Source of the DNA: Verrucomicrobiota bacterium
GTDB taxonomy: Bacteria; Verrucomicrobiota; Verrucomicrobiia; Verrucomicrobiales; V1-33
Direction: 5' to 3'
Length of the DNA: 60,407 nucleotides
Assembly: GCA_003402705.1 (NCBI GenBank)
Contig: QQNF01000013.1
Coordinates: forward strand, 1-60,407
Shown: positions 8,851 to 18,700 of the stretch, piece by piece
Position numbering within the stretch: the first letter of the stretch is position 1
Layout of the letters: each line of letters opens with the position of its first letter
Program-made: the position numbers and the translations under genes
Notes under the pieces: model-generated
Databases searched by the model: none
Told to the model about the DNA's origin: nothing
Seen by the model: the letters and a program-made list of their open reading frames with translations, nothing else

Positions 8851-8899
8851 AGGGGAGAAGGCCAACCCCTAGGGGGTTTTGAGGATTTTGGAACGATAA

Positions 8900-9007
8900 C
8901 CCCGGGTATCGCTTTGCGAGACCCGGGGCTATTAACCGGTCGTCCCTACGGGACGGGGCGGGACTGGGAGGGACTGGGAGGGACGGGGCGTGGAGGCGCG
9001 GAGGGGA
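8900..9007. repeat. Palindromes, tandem 10-mers and 15-bp repeat, right flank
   Basis: A nested hairpin, CCCCGGGT (8900-8907) with ACCCGGGG (8921-8928) enclosing TCGC-ttt-GCGA (8909-8919), is followed by CGTCCC-tac-GGGACG (8941-8955). A run of related 10-mers at 8951-8990 follows, with two copies of GGACTGGGAG between two copies of GGACGGGGCG. Then comes GAGGCGCGGAGGGGA (8993-9007), identical to the copy at 7847-7861. Confidence 0.7.
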
Positions 9008-9044
9008 AGACGGGGTGGAAATGAATTGGCCTGCGCCGGGAGGG

Positions 9045-10649
9045 TCAGGTGGTTAGTGACTCCCATGACAATCCGAATCGTGTCAGGAACTTCTTGACGC
9101 GGTCGGTGTCGTTGGGTTTTTCTTTGGCGGCGCGGGTGACGGAGAAGAGGCGGCGTCCGGCTTCGGCCATAGTGCGGGACTGGCGGCAGGTGCGGATGAC
9201 GTGGGCCAGTTGGACGAGGTCGAAGGAATCGAATTTGTTGGTGTAGTCTGTGCCGAGGAGGTTTGAGAGCAGGGCGGCATCATCGTCGGTGCTGGTGCTG
9301 GCGGGTCGGGAGAGCTTGTTCCAATGGGACTGGAGCAGGGCGGTTTCGGATTTCACGAGTGCTTCGGTGATGCGTCCTTTTTCCGCGAGGGTGGCCATGC
9401 GGATCATGACGGCATTGAGGTCGCGGAAGTTGCCCTGCCATGTGGCTTCCGGGCTTTGTGCGAATTTCAGGAAAGCGTGCCTTGCTTCGCGGTTCAGGCT
9501 GATTTTGCGGCCGAGTTTCTGGGAAGCGCGGTCGAGTTCGTAATCGAGATTGGGCCCGATGTCTTCGCGGCGTTCTGCGAGGCCCGGGAGGGCGAAGGTC
9601 CAGAGATTGATGCGGGCCTGGAGGTCCTCGCGGAACTTCTGCTGCTTAACCAGTTCATGAAGGTCCCGGTTGGTGCCGGCGATGAGTTGGAAATCGCTCT
9701 GCACGGTTTTGTCGGAACCGAACGGAGAGAATGCTTTATCCTCGACCGCCCGGAGCAGCATGGCTTGTTCGTCGGGGCCGAGTTCGCCGATTTCATCGAG
9801 GAACAACAAACCGCCATCGGCCTCGCGCAGCACCCCGGAGCGGTCGGTCATGGCACCGGTGAAGGCTCCTTTCACATGGCCGAAGAGGGTGCTCATGGCT
9901 GAATCGCCGCGGAGGGTGGCGCAGTTGATTTCCACGAATTTTCCCTTCAGGCCGCAGCGCTGTCGGCGCAGTTCGCAGATGCGGCGGGCGAGTTGGCTTT
10001 TGCCGGCTCCGGTGGGTCCTGTCAGCAGGATGGGTTCCTTGGACCGCAGGGCGACCTGCTCGATCATGCCTATGAGTGCATTGAACTGGGCATTCTTCGT
10101 GGCGATGCCGCTTTTCAGCAGGTCCCGGGCGTCGGCCTGTTCCCGGGCAAAGCGCGTGGCGAGGCGGTCGTAGCGGGAGAGGTCGAGATCGATGATGTCG
10201 AACTTGCCAACGGCCTTGTTGTCTTTGGGCGCGCGATTGCTCGGTCCTGTCTGCAGCAGTCTGGCGGGCAGACGGCCGGTTTCTGTGAGGAGGAACAGGC
10301 AGATCTGAGCGACGTGGGTGCCGGTGGTGATGTGGATGAAGTAGTCCTCCTTGTCAGGATCGAATGGATAGGATTCGGCAAATGTCAGGAGCCCGTCGTA
10401 GACGCTTTCGAAATCCCATGGATTCTCCCCCAGTGAGATCAGTTGCGGGCGGACCTCGGTATGAGGCGAGCAGGTCCGCATGTCGTTGATGACAAAATCG
10501 GCGAGGGGAGTGAACCGGTGCTCATAGAGGAGTTCAAACCGGTCCACTGGCCATGTTTTCTGCATCACCGCCCCGATGGAAGGCCGCCACATGGTCCACC
10601 GCTCGTCGTGCTTGATGCCGTCGAGTTTGGTCCCGAGCAGGCCGAGCAC
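9045..10649 (-). CDS. rtcR: RtcR, sigma-54-dependent activator of RNA repair
   Basis: The product has 534 residues from a GTG start. Residues 1 to about 180 are the RtcR/CARF sensory domain (GLLGTKLDG at the N-terminus). Residues about 185-420 are the AAA+ sigma-54 activator domain with Walker A GPTGAGKS (211-218), the GAFTGA loop that contacts sigma-54 (261-266) and Walker B LLFLDEIGE (281-289). The C-terminus is a helix-turn-helix-like region. RtcR normally activates the divergent rtcBA RNA-repair operon. Homologues start a few residues earlier (M..KPRVVLG); here KPR is present in frame, but no ATG, and TGA is reached 10 codons before the GTG. The native start and promoter appear lost at the junction with rtcB, so expression is uncertain. 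Confidence 0.88.
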   Translation of the reverse strand: MLGLLGTKLDGIKHDERWTMWRPSIGAVMQKTWPVDRFELLYEHRFTPLADFVINDMRTCSPHTEVRPQLISLGENPWDFESVYDGLLTFAESYPFDPDKEDYFIHITTGTHVAQICLFLLTETGRLPARLLQTGPSNRAPKDNKAVGKFDIIDLDLSRYDRLATRFAREQADARDLLKSGIATKNAQFNALIGMIEQVALRSKEPILLTGPTGAGKSQLARRICELRRQRCGLKGKFVEINCATLRGDSAMSTLFGHVKGAFTGAMTDRSGVLREADGGLLFLDEIGELGPDEQAMLLRAVEDKAFSPFGSDKTVQSDFQLIAGTNRDLHELVKQQKFREDLQARINLWTFALPGLAERREDIGPNLDYELDRASQKLGRKISLNREARHAFLKFAQSPEATWQGNFRDLNAVMIRMATLAEKGRITEALVKSETALLQSHWNKLSRPASTSTDDDAALLSNLLGTDYTNKFDSFDLVQLAHVIRTCRQSRTMAEAGRRLFSVTRAAKEKPNDTDRVKKFLTRFGLSWESLTT

Positions 10650-10680
10650 GACCCGGGGTTTCTGCGGGGGTGGATTTTTA

Positions 10681-11550
10681 GGTCAGTTGGGATCCTATGG
10701 AGGAGGCAATCACTTTGGGGAATGCGAAGCGGTGCGCCTGTCCGATGACCCGAGTGTGCAGCGTGCGGCAGAAGTCTTCGGCCTGCGGGACCGGAATGTC
10801 GCGTTCCTGAGCCACTGCGGGTCGCGCGGGTTTGGCAATGTGCTGGCGCAGAACCAGTTCAAGGACCTTGAGCGCAAGTTCGAGAAGTGGAGCACGCCGT
10901 TTCCAGCCAACGACAAGAAGCTGGTTTATGCCCCGCTGGGAACGCCCGAAGCCGATGCCTATCTCAACGATATGGCTCTTGGGGCTAACTTTGCGACGGT
11001 GAACCATCTGCTGATCAATGCACTGGTGCTGGAAGCCTTTCAGGAAGTCCTGCCGGGTGTCACGGGTCGCCTTGTGTATTTCATCAGCCATAACATTGCG
11101 CGGAAGGAAGTCGTGGAGAACCAGTTGGCATGGGTGCACCGCAAGGGGGCGACCCGTGCGGTTCCGGGCGGGCATCATTCGCTGGCGGGCACACCGTTTG
11201 CCGAGTGCGGTCATCCGATTCTCCTGCCGGGAAATCCGCGCGACGGCTCCGTGGTGATGGTTGCGCAGTCCGGGGCATCCAAGACCTGCTGGTCGGTGAA
11301 CCACGGGGCGGGTCGGGCGATGGGCCGCAAAGCGGCGGCCCGTGCTCTTGATCAGAGGGCGGTCGATGCCGGGATGGAAGCCATGGACATTCTTTCCAAC
11401 TGCCGGCAATACCCGATTGATGAATCTCCTGACGCTTACAAGGACTTTGCGGAGGTCCTGAAGAGTGTGGAAGGAGCGGGGCTAGCCAAACCGGTGGCGA
11501 CGTTGAAGGCACGGTTTGTCATCAAGGACAACGACAAGGCGGATGATTGA
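10681..11550 (+). pseudogene. rtcB: RtcB RNA ligase, 5'-truncated
   Basis: Homology to the RNA-splicing ligase RtcB starts abruptly at GQLGSYGGGNHF and runs about 290 residues to the stop. The remaining part has several active-site elements: His of GGNHF, His of LSHCGSRG, His of FISHNIARKE, and the guanylylated His in VNHGAGR near 11302. About 160 N-terminal residues are missing (by comparison with E. coli RtcB, 408 aa), including the segment with the Asp and Cys metal ligands (D75 and C78 in E. coli). No start codon lies near the join; the frame only continues into the antisense of rtcR. It should be inactive unless the truncation is an assembly error. No rtcA follows. Codon use is more balanced than in the neighbours. 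Confidence 0.85.
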
Positions 11551-11557
11551 GGACGGA

Positions 11558-11600
11558 ATGCCAGCCTTTCCCTGAGGGGAGGGCTGGCATTTGCTTCTTG
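11558..11600 (+). terminator. Terminator-like hairpin after rtcB
   Basis: ATGCCAGCC (11558-11566) pairs with GGCTGGCAT (11582-11590), with extra pairing in the loop (CCCT/AGGG), followed by TTGCTTCTTG. It lies just after the rtcB stop. Confidence 0.7.
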
Positions 11601-11611
11601 GGAGAGGGGGG

Positions 11612-11650
11612 AAAGGAAAAGACCCGCGCCGGGAGGGTCCGGGGCGGGTC
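11612..11650 (-). terminator. Intrinsic terminator of the lipoprotein gene
   Basis: GACCCGC (11621-11627) pairs with GCGGGTC (11644-11650). On the minus strand the stem is followed by TTTTCCTTTC, the complement of 11611-11620. It lies downstream of the stop at 11677. Confidence 0.7.
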
Positions 11651-11676
11651 CTGGGGAGGGGTGCTGGGTGGTAGGC

Positions 11677-12135
11677 TCAGCGTTTGCCTTTGCGGCGTGC
11701 GGCGTCGTAGCCGGCTTCGTAGCCGCGTTTGAAGGTATCGTGGGTGTTGGAGTCGTAGAGCTTCTTGTGATTGGTCATGTGCTTGTCCTTGCCGCGGTAG
11801 AAGTCGTCCTGACCAGCGCGGTAGGCCATGTCATAGACGCCTGACTTGTTGCCTTGCCATGGGCCTGGGCGGTTGTTGTTGTTATTGTAGTAGCCTGGGC
11901 CCTGGTCGTAGTAGCCTGGGTGATTGCCGTAGTAGCCGTTGTTATTGGGGTAGTAGGGCTGCTGGTTGGGGTAGTAGCCGGGAGGGCGGCCGCCGTACTG
12001 GGGAGGTGGCGGGTAGTAGCCGGGACCGGATTGGGGGCCGGAGAGGGCGTTGAGGGTGGCTGGGTCGAGACAGCCGGTGAGGGAGACGGCCGAGAGGACG
12101 GCTCCGAGGAGGGAGAGGACGAGGGAGGGTTTCAT
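11677..12135 (-). CDS. Tyr/Pro/Asn-rich lipoprotein
   Basis: The product has 152 residues. The start at 12135 gives a lipoprotein signal peptide ending in the lipobox LTGC (Cys near residue 23). The middle third is low complexity, dominated by Tyr, Pro, Gly and Asn with short repeats of the PGYY/GYYG type and a run of five Asn. The C-terminal third is basic and ordered-looking, with YDMAYRAGQDDFYRG and FKRGYEAGYDAARRKGKR, a pattern of repeated short helices seen in small Verrucomicrobiota lipoproteins of unknown function. It probably sits on the outer membrane facing the periplasm or the surface. It lies downstream of the three giant exported genes, 117 bp away, and could belong to the same cluster. 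Confidence 0.75.
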   Translation of the reverse strand: MKPSLVLSLLGAVLSAVSLTGCLDPATLNALSGPQSGPGYYPPPPQYGGRPPGYYPNQQPYYPNNNGYYGNHPGYYDQGPGYYNNNNNRPGPWQGNKSGVYDMAYRAGQDDFYRGKDKHMTNHKKLYDSNTHDTFKRGYEAGYDAARRKGKR

Positions 12136-12252
12136 GGTTGGTGGTCTGATGCCGGACAGGTTGCGCCGGAGCGGGCCGACTGCAAGGTTTGGAGGTAGCA
12201 AATGCAGCGAGCAGGGCGCAAGCAGACAGTGCCATGAAATTGGGGGGGGTGA

Positions 12253-15200
12253 TTATTTGAGGCTGACGTGGGCGCGGAAGAAGCGGTTGGGGGTGGTGAT
12301 GGTGGCGTCGTGGGTGAAGGTGCCGTTGCTGTGGGTGGCGTCGGGGAGATTTTCCCACTGGGTCATGTCTTCGCTGGAGAGGAAGCGGGCGCGGAAGCGA
12401 TTGGCGTAGGAGGCTGGGAAGTCGAAGGAGAGCCGGATGCCGGAAGTTCCGGGGACGGGAGCGATGCGGACATTGGAGATGCCGATGGTGACGGGAGGGG
12501 AGGCTGGGGAATCGGTGGCGCAGCCTGGGTCGGAGCCATCGAGGTATTCCTGGAGGAGCGAGTAGGGTGAGCCGTCGCCGCTGCTGGCGGGGTTCTGGCC
12601 GATGGCTCCGAAGAAGGCGAGTTCCCATGCGTCTGGGAGGAGATTGCCGTCGGAGTCGGTGGGGCTGGGGGCACCGAGGGAGGAGACGAGGACGGAGACG
12701 ACCTCGATGGAGGAGAGCCCGTTGATGGCGTCGCGATCGGAGTAGCCGATGACGGTCATGGCACTGCCGGAGGGGAGATTGAAGGCGGCGGGGAGATTGA
12801 AGGGTTGGCCGTGGTCGTCGATGAGGGCGAAGCGAGGGCCGGAGGGGAGGGAGTCGACGGCGGTGGCACCGGCGACGGGAGCGGGCGAAGGCGTGACGTT
12901 CAGCGTGACGAGCGGCCGTGACTGGAAGGCGCTGGAGATGAGTGTGGTGGCGAGGGATCGGGCGGCGGCGACGTCGGCGGTGTTGAGGGACGTTTCTTCG
13001 AAGAAGGCTTCGGGGAGTGTGCCGTTCCATGCGAAGTGGCGGAGGGCGTCGATGGGGGCGTCGTAGAGGCCTGGGGAGGCGTTGCCGAGGGCGCTGCTGA
13101 GGCGGTAGACCTCGGTGGCGACGGTGCGGAGGGCGGCTGCGGCGGGTTGGCGGAGCGCGTTGGAGAGGGCTTCGAAGGCTGGGCGGATGAGGATGGAGGC
13201 GGAAGTGGCGGCTTCGGCTGGGGAGGGCGGGGATTCGAGCGAGCGCAGGTCATCGGGTGAGAGCGCGGCGAGCGAGGCGTCGGATTCGTCGGACGGGCGC
13301 CATTTGGTGAGGCAGAGCTTCTGGTCTGGCGTTAGGAGCCCGCGGTCTCTGGCGATGCCGGTGAGGCCCCATTCGAAGAGGATGGTGGCCAGGGAGGCGG
13401 TGGTGTCGAGCGTGGCGTCGGCGGAGGCTGGTTGGACGGCGGCGTAGGCGGATTGGGCGGCGGCGATCCATGCGGCGGCCTGGGTGGCCGGGGCGTTGGG
13501 GTTGTAGGTGAAGGGAACGGAGATGCTGAGCCCGTCCGGGATGGGTTGGAGGGCGATGATTTCGCGGCCGAGGATAGAGTCCGGGGCGGAACCGACGAGC
13601 GGGAAGCTGGCGGGGGTGGCGAGGGTGAGGAGCCGGAGCGAGGATTCGACGGGTTGGACGGAGAGATCGGCGGTGCCGTTGCCGCTGGCGGTTGGGGCGG
13701 AGCCTAGCTGCGCTGAGGCGATGTCGCGGGCGGTGATGGCCTCGTCGTCGGCAGCAGCGGCGGGGGAGTTGGTCAGGCCATTGAGGGCGGAGACGGAGGC
13801 GTGGATGTCGAAGCGGGCGGCGGAGGGGTCGTGCTGCTCCGGTTTGCTAGCGCTCGAGAGACTGTCGGTATTGGCGAGAAGTTCTTCGAGATCGGTGAAG
13901 CCGTCGCCGTCGGAATCGGGGCCGGAGGAAGGGTTGAGGCCGAGGGCGCGTTCGACGAAGTCGGGGACCCCGTCGTTATCCGAGTCCTGCTGGTGCGGGG
14001 GATTGGTGAAGGTGAAGGAGGCCTTCTGGATGGCGGAGGGAGCGCCATTGGTGAGGGCGTAGGTTTCGACGGTGGTGTCAGTGTAGAGCGGGAAGGGGGC
14101 CGAGTACTGAGTGAACGGAGCGGTGGGGCTGGTCCGGAAGAAGATGGAATTGACTTCGGAGCGGGCAGTTAGGGTGACCTGCTGACTTTCGCGGTAGGAG
14201 CCGCTGCCTGGGGAGATGGTGACCTCCTCGTTGACGGCGCCGTTTTTGGATTCGAGCCAAAAGAGCGAGATGGTGGGGCGCCACTGGTTGTAGAGAGCGG
14301 ACTGTGCGGAGGCGGGAGCGGCGCCGAGACTGAGAGGAGAGGCGGAGCCGAGACCGAGAGAGGCACCGAGGTCGTCGCGCCAGTTGGCGAGGGCGGAGAG
14401 TGGAGCGCCGGCGAGGATGACGGAGTCGGTCCAGTCGCCGATGGAGGAGAGGCGGAGGACCTGAGGGGAGGCGGTGACGAAGGGAGGGGAGTTGAGATAG
14501 ACGACGTTGGCCATGCCTGAGAAGGCGCTGGTTTTGGGGAGTGTGTCGGTGCCTGCGTTGTTCCAGAGACCGCCGGAGGCGGAGAACCGCCAGAGGTTAG
14601 AGGAAGGCTGGCTGGAGGAGGAGGCGAAGAGGAGTTGGAAGCTGCCGTCGCTGGTGATGGTTGCGCCTGAGGGGACGCCCGGGGCGTTGGAGAGATTGAG
14701 GGAGGAGGCGGCGGTGAAGCCAGCGGCGGCGGAGTAGTTGTAGATGACGACGCTGCCGGAGGAATGGATCACGAGGAATTGGCTAGTGACGCCGTTGTGA
14801 ATGACGTGGAGCTGACTAACGGGTGATGGGAGTGTGCGTGTGATGGTGCTGGCGTAGCCGTTGGCGGCGGCGTTGAAGCGGCGGACGACGACGGAAGCGC
14901 TGCCGGGGACAGAGGCGAAGAGGTCGGTTTGAGGGGCGTCGAACGAGCCGAAGGCGAATCTGGTGCCGGTGGCGAGGCCGGAGATGGCGAGGGGGGCGAG
15001 GGCGGCGGGGGTGCCGGAGGCGACGCTGTAGATGGTGGCGGCTTCGGTGCCTGAGGATTCGCGCTGGAGGAGGATGAGTTCGGCGGCAGCGGTGGAGGGT
15101 TTGAAGGCGAGGGCGCGGAGCCACTGGTCGGAGGAGTCGACGGTGCCGAGGGTGGTCATGGGAGGAGAGCCATTGCTGCGGAACGAGCGGAGCGAGGAGG

Positions 15201-15672
15201 ATTGGGCGGCGGGGTTGAGGACACTGCCGGTGATGAGGTCGAGGTGGGCGGTATTGGCCGGGTTTCCGCCGGGGATGTCGATGGCGGCGACGACCTTGGG
15301 GCCGATGCCGGAGAAGAAGAAGTCGCTGAGCGGGTTGTAGTTAGGGGAGGCTGGGGAAACGTGGGTGATGCGGTTGGCTTCGGGCGAGGCGAAGAAGATG
15401 GAGTCGTTAGTGGTGGAGATGACCTTGCCGACGGCCATGGCGGAGATGGAGGCCATGCCTGACGATTGAGGCTGACTCCATGAGAACGGGCCGGCTGCGG
15501 CGCCGAAGCCGACGCGGAAGATGCCGGTGTCGCGGGAGGCGACGACGACGTCGGGGATGCCGTCGGCGTTGAAGTCACCGGAGGAGGAGAGTTCGGTGCC
15601 GGAGTCGTGGACGAAGGCGGCGGAGGCGGCGACCGCGTTGAGGAGAGAGAGGAGAGTGGTGATGAGTTTCAT
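12253..15672 (-). CDS. Giant exported FG-GAP / Ca-binding multidomain protein (1139 aa)
   Basis: The product has 1139 residues with a signal peptide at MKLITTLLSLLNAVAASAAF; a Met ten codons upstream is less likely. Just after it, DFNADGIPDVVV is an FG-GAP/VCBS-type calcium loop, and the first ~450 residues look like a beta-propeller (integrin-alpha-like). Residues about 480-555 match a chitobiase/beta-hexosaminidase C-terminal-type beta domain (ISPGSGSY, TVETYALTNG). Residues about 562-607 carry thrombospondin-3-like Asp-rich loops (DSDNDGVPD, DSDGDGFTD). Near the C-terminus are another Asp loop (DSDGNLLPD) and the beta domain common at the ends of Verrucomicrobiota exoproteins. No catalytic motif is evident. 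It is last of three giant genes in a row, 51 bp after the second. Confidence 0.75.
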   Translation of the reverse strand: MKLITTLLSLLNAVAASAAFVHDSGTELSSSGDFNADGIPDVVVASRDTGIFRVGFGAAAGPFSWSQPQSSGMASISAMAVGKVISTTNDSIFFASPEANRITHVSPASPNYNPLSDFFFSGIGPKVVAAIDIPGGNPANTAHLDLITGSVLNPAAQSSSLRSFRSNGSPPMTTLGTVDSSDQWLRALAFKPSTAAAELILLQRESSGTEAATIYSVASGTPAALAPLAISGLATGTRFAFGSFDAPQTDLFASVPGSASVVVRRFNAAANGYASTITRTLPSPVSQLHVIHNGVTSQFLVIHSSGSVVIYNYSAAAGFTAASSLNLSNAPGVPSGATITSDGSFQLLFASSSSQPSSNLWRFSASGGLWNNAGTDTLPKTSAFSGMANVVYLNSPPFVTASPQVLRLSSIGDWTDSVILAGAPLSALANWRDDLGASLGLGSASPLSLGAAPASAQSALYNQWRPTISLFWLESKNGAVNEEVTISPGSGSYRESQQVTLTARSEVNSIFFRTSPTAPFTQYSAPFPLYTDTTVETYALTNGAPSAIQKASFTFTNPPHQQDSDNDGVPDFVERALGLNPSSGPDSDGDGFTDLEELLANTDSLSSASKPEQHDPSAARFDIHASVSALNGLTNSPAAAADDEAITARDIASAQLGSAPTASGNGTADLSVQPVESSLRLLTLATPASFPLVGSAPDSILGREIIALQPIPDGLSISVPFTYNPNAPATQAAAWIAAAQSAYAAVQPASADATLDTTASLATILFEWGLTGIARDRGLLTPDQKLCLTKWRPSDESDASLAALSPDDLRSLESPPSPAEAATSASILIRPAFEALSNALRQPAAAALRTVATEVYRLSSALGNASPGLYDAPIDALRHFAWNGTLPEAFFEETSLNTADVAAARSLATTLISSAFQSRPLVTLNVTPSPAPVAGATAVDSLPSGPRFALIDDHGQPFNLPAAFNLPSGSAMTVIGYSDRDAINGLSSIEVVSVLVSSLGAPSPTDSDGNLLPDAWELAFFGAIGQNPASSGDGSPYSLLQEYLDGSDPGCATDSPASPPVTIGISNVRIAPVPGTSGIRLSFDFPASYANRFRARFLSSEDMTQWENLPDATHSNGTFTHDATITTPNRFFRAHVSLK

Positions 15673-15723
15673 CGGAAGGATGGAAAGGCGGGGGTTAGGC
15701 ATCGTGGGTGGCGGCGGGGAGCG

Positions 15724-18700
15724 TCAGGGGATGGTGATGCTGCCGGTGGCTGGGATGATGCGGTCGATTTCCTTGGTGCGGCCCTTAAAGCGGACGAAGA
15801 GGTATTTGTATTCCGCGCCGCGGACGACTGGTTGCCGGTCGAGAGCGAGGACGGTGACGGCTTCGGGTTCGAGGGGATCGAGATCGACTCCGGCGACGAA
15901 CGGGTCCTTGACGACGTGGGCCTGAGCGGTGCCGCCGTTGCTGCTAGGGTAGGCGGTGGTCTGGTGGGCGATCTCTTCGAGCATGGGCGAGACCTGGACG
16001 ACGTCGCCGGAGACGGCAGGGTATTTGGTGTTGGGGACTTGATAGCGGAAGAGGACGCAGGGGAGGAGCGATCCGGCGAAGGGACCGGATTCCTTGGCGG
16101 CGAGGTCAGCGTTTTTGCGGAGAGTGGAGGCGACCGATCCGGTGGCTGGGATGATGGTCTGGGGGACCTCGTTATTGGGGCCGATGGCTGGCGGGGTGAG
16201 CCATGTGCGGTCGGACATGGTGAACTGGCCGATGGGGAGCCCGACGCCGAGGGTGGCGCGTTTGGGGTTGAGCCAGACGGGGGTGAGACCGGGGAAGGCG
16301 GCGGAGTCTTTGGGTGGGAGCGGGCGGGCTGGCCATGGGACGTCGACGGCGGTGGAGGCGACGCTGCCGGTCCATGAGAATTCCTCGCCATTGCTGAGGG
16401 GGCCGACGCAGCGGTTGTTGAAGTCGCCTTTGCCGACGGCGCGGATCATGACGCGGCTGACATCGCCGATGGAGCAGGGGAGTTCGACCGAGTGTTCGGC
16501 GGACTGGACGGCCGCGAGGGACTGAAGGGACGCGGTTTCGAAGATGCTGAAGTCGAACGTCGTCTGCGTGCTGTTGAATGGTTGGAAGTTAGGGTGAGCA
16601 GCCTTGTCGGAGGAGAGACCGGCGTTAGCGAGGGTGTAGTCGCCGCTGGCGCGGTGGAGGAAGATTTCGAAGCGGGTGATTCCGGCGGGAGGGCAGAACC
16701 AGCGGAGCTTCATTTTCGGGGAAGCGGAGTTGCCGGTGGCTTCGATGGTGGCGAGCATGGGGGCCTGGAGCGGGGCGCAGTTTTCGATGCAGCCGAGGAG
16801 AGCCATGGGGCTGGGGTTGCCGTGTTCGTCGAAGCACTGGACGTAGTAGCAGATCTCTGCGGCGGTGGCGGGGACGGCGTCATCGGGGATGGTTTGCGGG
16901 GCGAGCGTGCCGGCCGGGTAGGTGCCTTGCTTGACGAGGGAGAGGTCGCCGTCATCGACGCGGCGGAAGATTTTGTATTCGCGGGAGGTGAGAGGCGGGG
17001 CGAAGACGACGTGAGGGTAGTTGGGTTCGTCGCTGGCGGGGTTGGAGGGCTCGTGCTGATTGCCGCATTCGTTGGCGGTGCTGGCGGGCTGATTGACTGT
17101 GGAGACCGAGGCGTCGAAGACGATCGAGGCGGTCTGGGTGGCGTTGTTAGTCGGGGCGAGTTGGCCGGCCATGAAGGCGATGGCGGAGCGTTTGCCGGAA
17201 CCGGTGCGGATGTAGCAATTGATTTCGCGGATGGAGGAGAGGGTTGGGTCGAAGTCGTGGAGGAGACGGGCGCGGAGAGCGGTGGCACCGGGTTCCATTT
17301 TGAAGGCGACGATGCCGAGGAGCGTGCTGCCGTACCAGAATTCGGCGGTGGCTTTTTCGTCGAGGCCCGGGGTGGTGGCTTCGGCGAGGAGATTGGCGTG
17401 GATTTGGGAGCGGCTCTGGTCGGCGGTGGGGTTATTGATCAGCGAGGCGCTGCGGAATGTGGCGGCAGGGCTGTAGCAGGTGATGAGGACATCGCCGGAG
17501 GCGGCGGGAGGGCCCTCGCGGTCGCGGAGGACGCCGAATTGAGGGGTGCTGTTGCCGGAGACATTCTGGCAGGAGCTGTCGTCGACGGCTCTGACGGTGT
17601 ACCAGAACGTGATGCCGTTGTTAGCGGGCTGGACTGGGGAGCCGGGGAGACCGGTGTCGTCGAAGGAGTAGGAGGTGGTGCCTGCGACGTGATTGACGGT
17701 GCCGATGAGGGCGGGGTTGGAGGCGACGGGGGCTGGGTCGAGGGTGCGCTGATTGACGGCGATCTGGTCGGGATTGGTCCAGCGGTAGATGTAGTATTTG
17801 AGGAAGCCGGAGGCGTCGTTGGTCTCCGGGGTGTTCCATTTGACGCGGAGCCATTGTTTGCTGGCGCCGGCGGCGAAGGTGGTTTCGCTGGTGACGGCGA
17901 GATTGGTGGGAGGGAGGGGTGCGATGCGGTCGCACATGGTGACCTTGCGGCCTTGTGAGACGGCGCCGTCGCGGCCGAGGATATCGCGAGCGGTGGCGAA
18001 GTACCAGTGGTTAGAGGCGTCGACGAAGGCGGTGCCGCCGTTGAAGACCTTGTTATCGTCGGCGATGAAGAACGTGGTGTTGGCGGGGTCGGCGACGGAG
18101 GCGGCGTCGTAGTCGCGATCGGCGAGGACGGGGAGGCGGTTGATGCGGATGGCGTTGGCGGCGACGACGTCGGCGGTGAGCTGGGCTCTGGAAGGGGCGT
18201 TGTTCTGATAGCCGCGGCTGAGGACGAAGGCGTCGGTCATGCGGTAGACATTGAAGCCGTACTGGGAGAGCGAGAGCTGGCGGAGCGTGTCGGGAGTGGC
18301 CCAGCGGAGTTGGGCGTGGAGGTGGCCGCGCGGGGTTTTGTCGGTGACGTGGAACGGCTGGCCGGGGGCGGGGAGGACGAGCGGGGCGGCGGTGTTGAGG
18401 ATGACGCGGCCGAGGACGGCCTCGTCCTGACCGGCGGCGGAGCGGAGGCGCACTTCCATGGTGAAGGATCCGGTGTTAGGGAGCTTGAGGGCCGCGCCCT
18501 GACCGAGAATGAGGGCCATGGCTGGGTGCTGGCGGGCGAGGAGGAAGAGATTCTGGCGTTTGGCAGGATCCTTGATGGTGCCTTGAATGACGGCGGAGAG
18601 CTTGCGTTCGAGGGGGATGGCGGGATCCGGCACCGCGTCCTGGAACATGGCGGTGATGGAGGATTCCAGCTGAGCGAGGTCCTGGCCGAGCGGGAGGGAT

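Noticed and set aside
8951..8990. Tandem 10-mers as a CRISPR-like or origin-type iteron array
   Set aside because: Only four short related units without spacers and no replication protein nearby; better read as part of the palindromic repeat cluster.
10576..10680. In-frame ATG of rtcB at 10576
   Set aside because: The codons before 10681 are the antisense of rtcR and share nothing with RtcB, so it is not taken as a native start.
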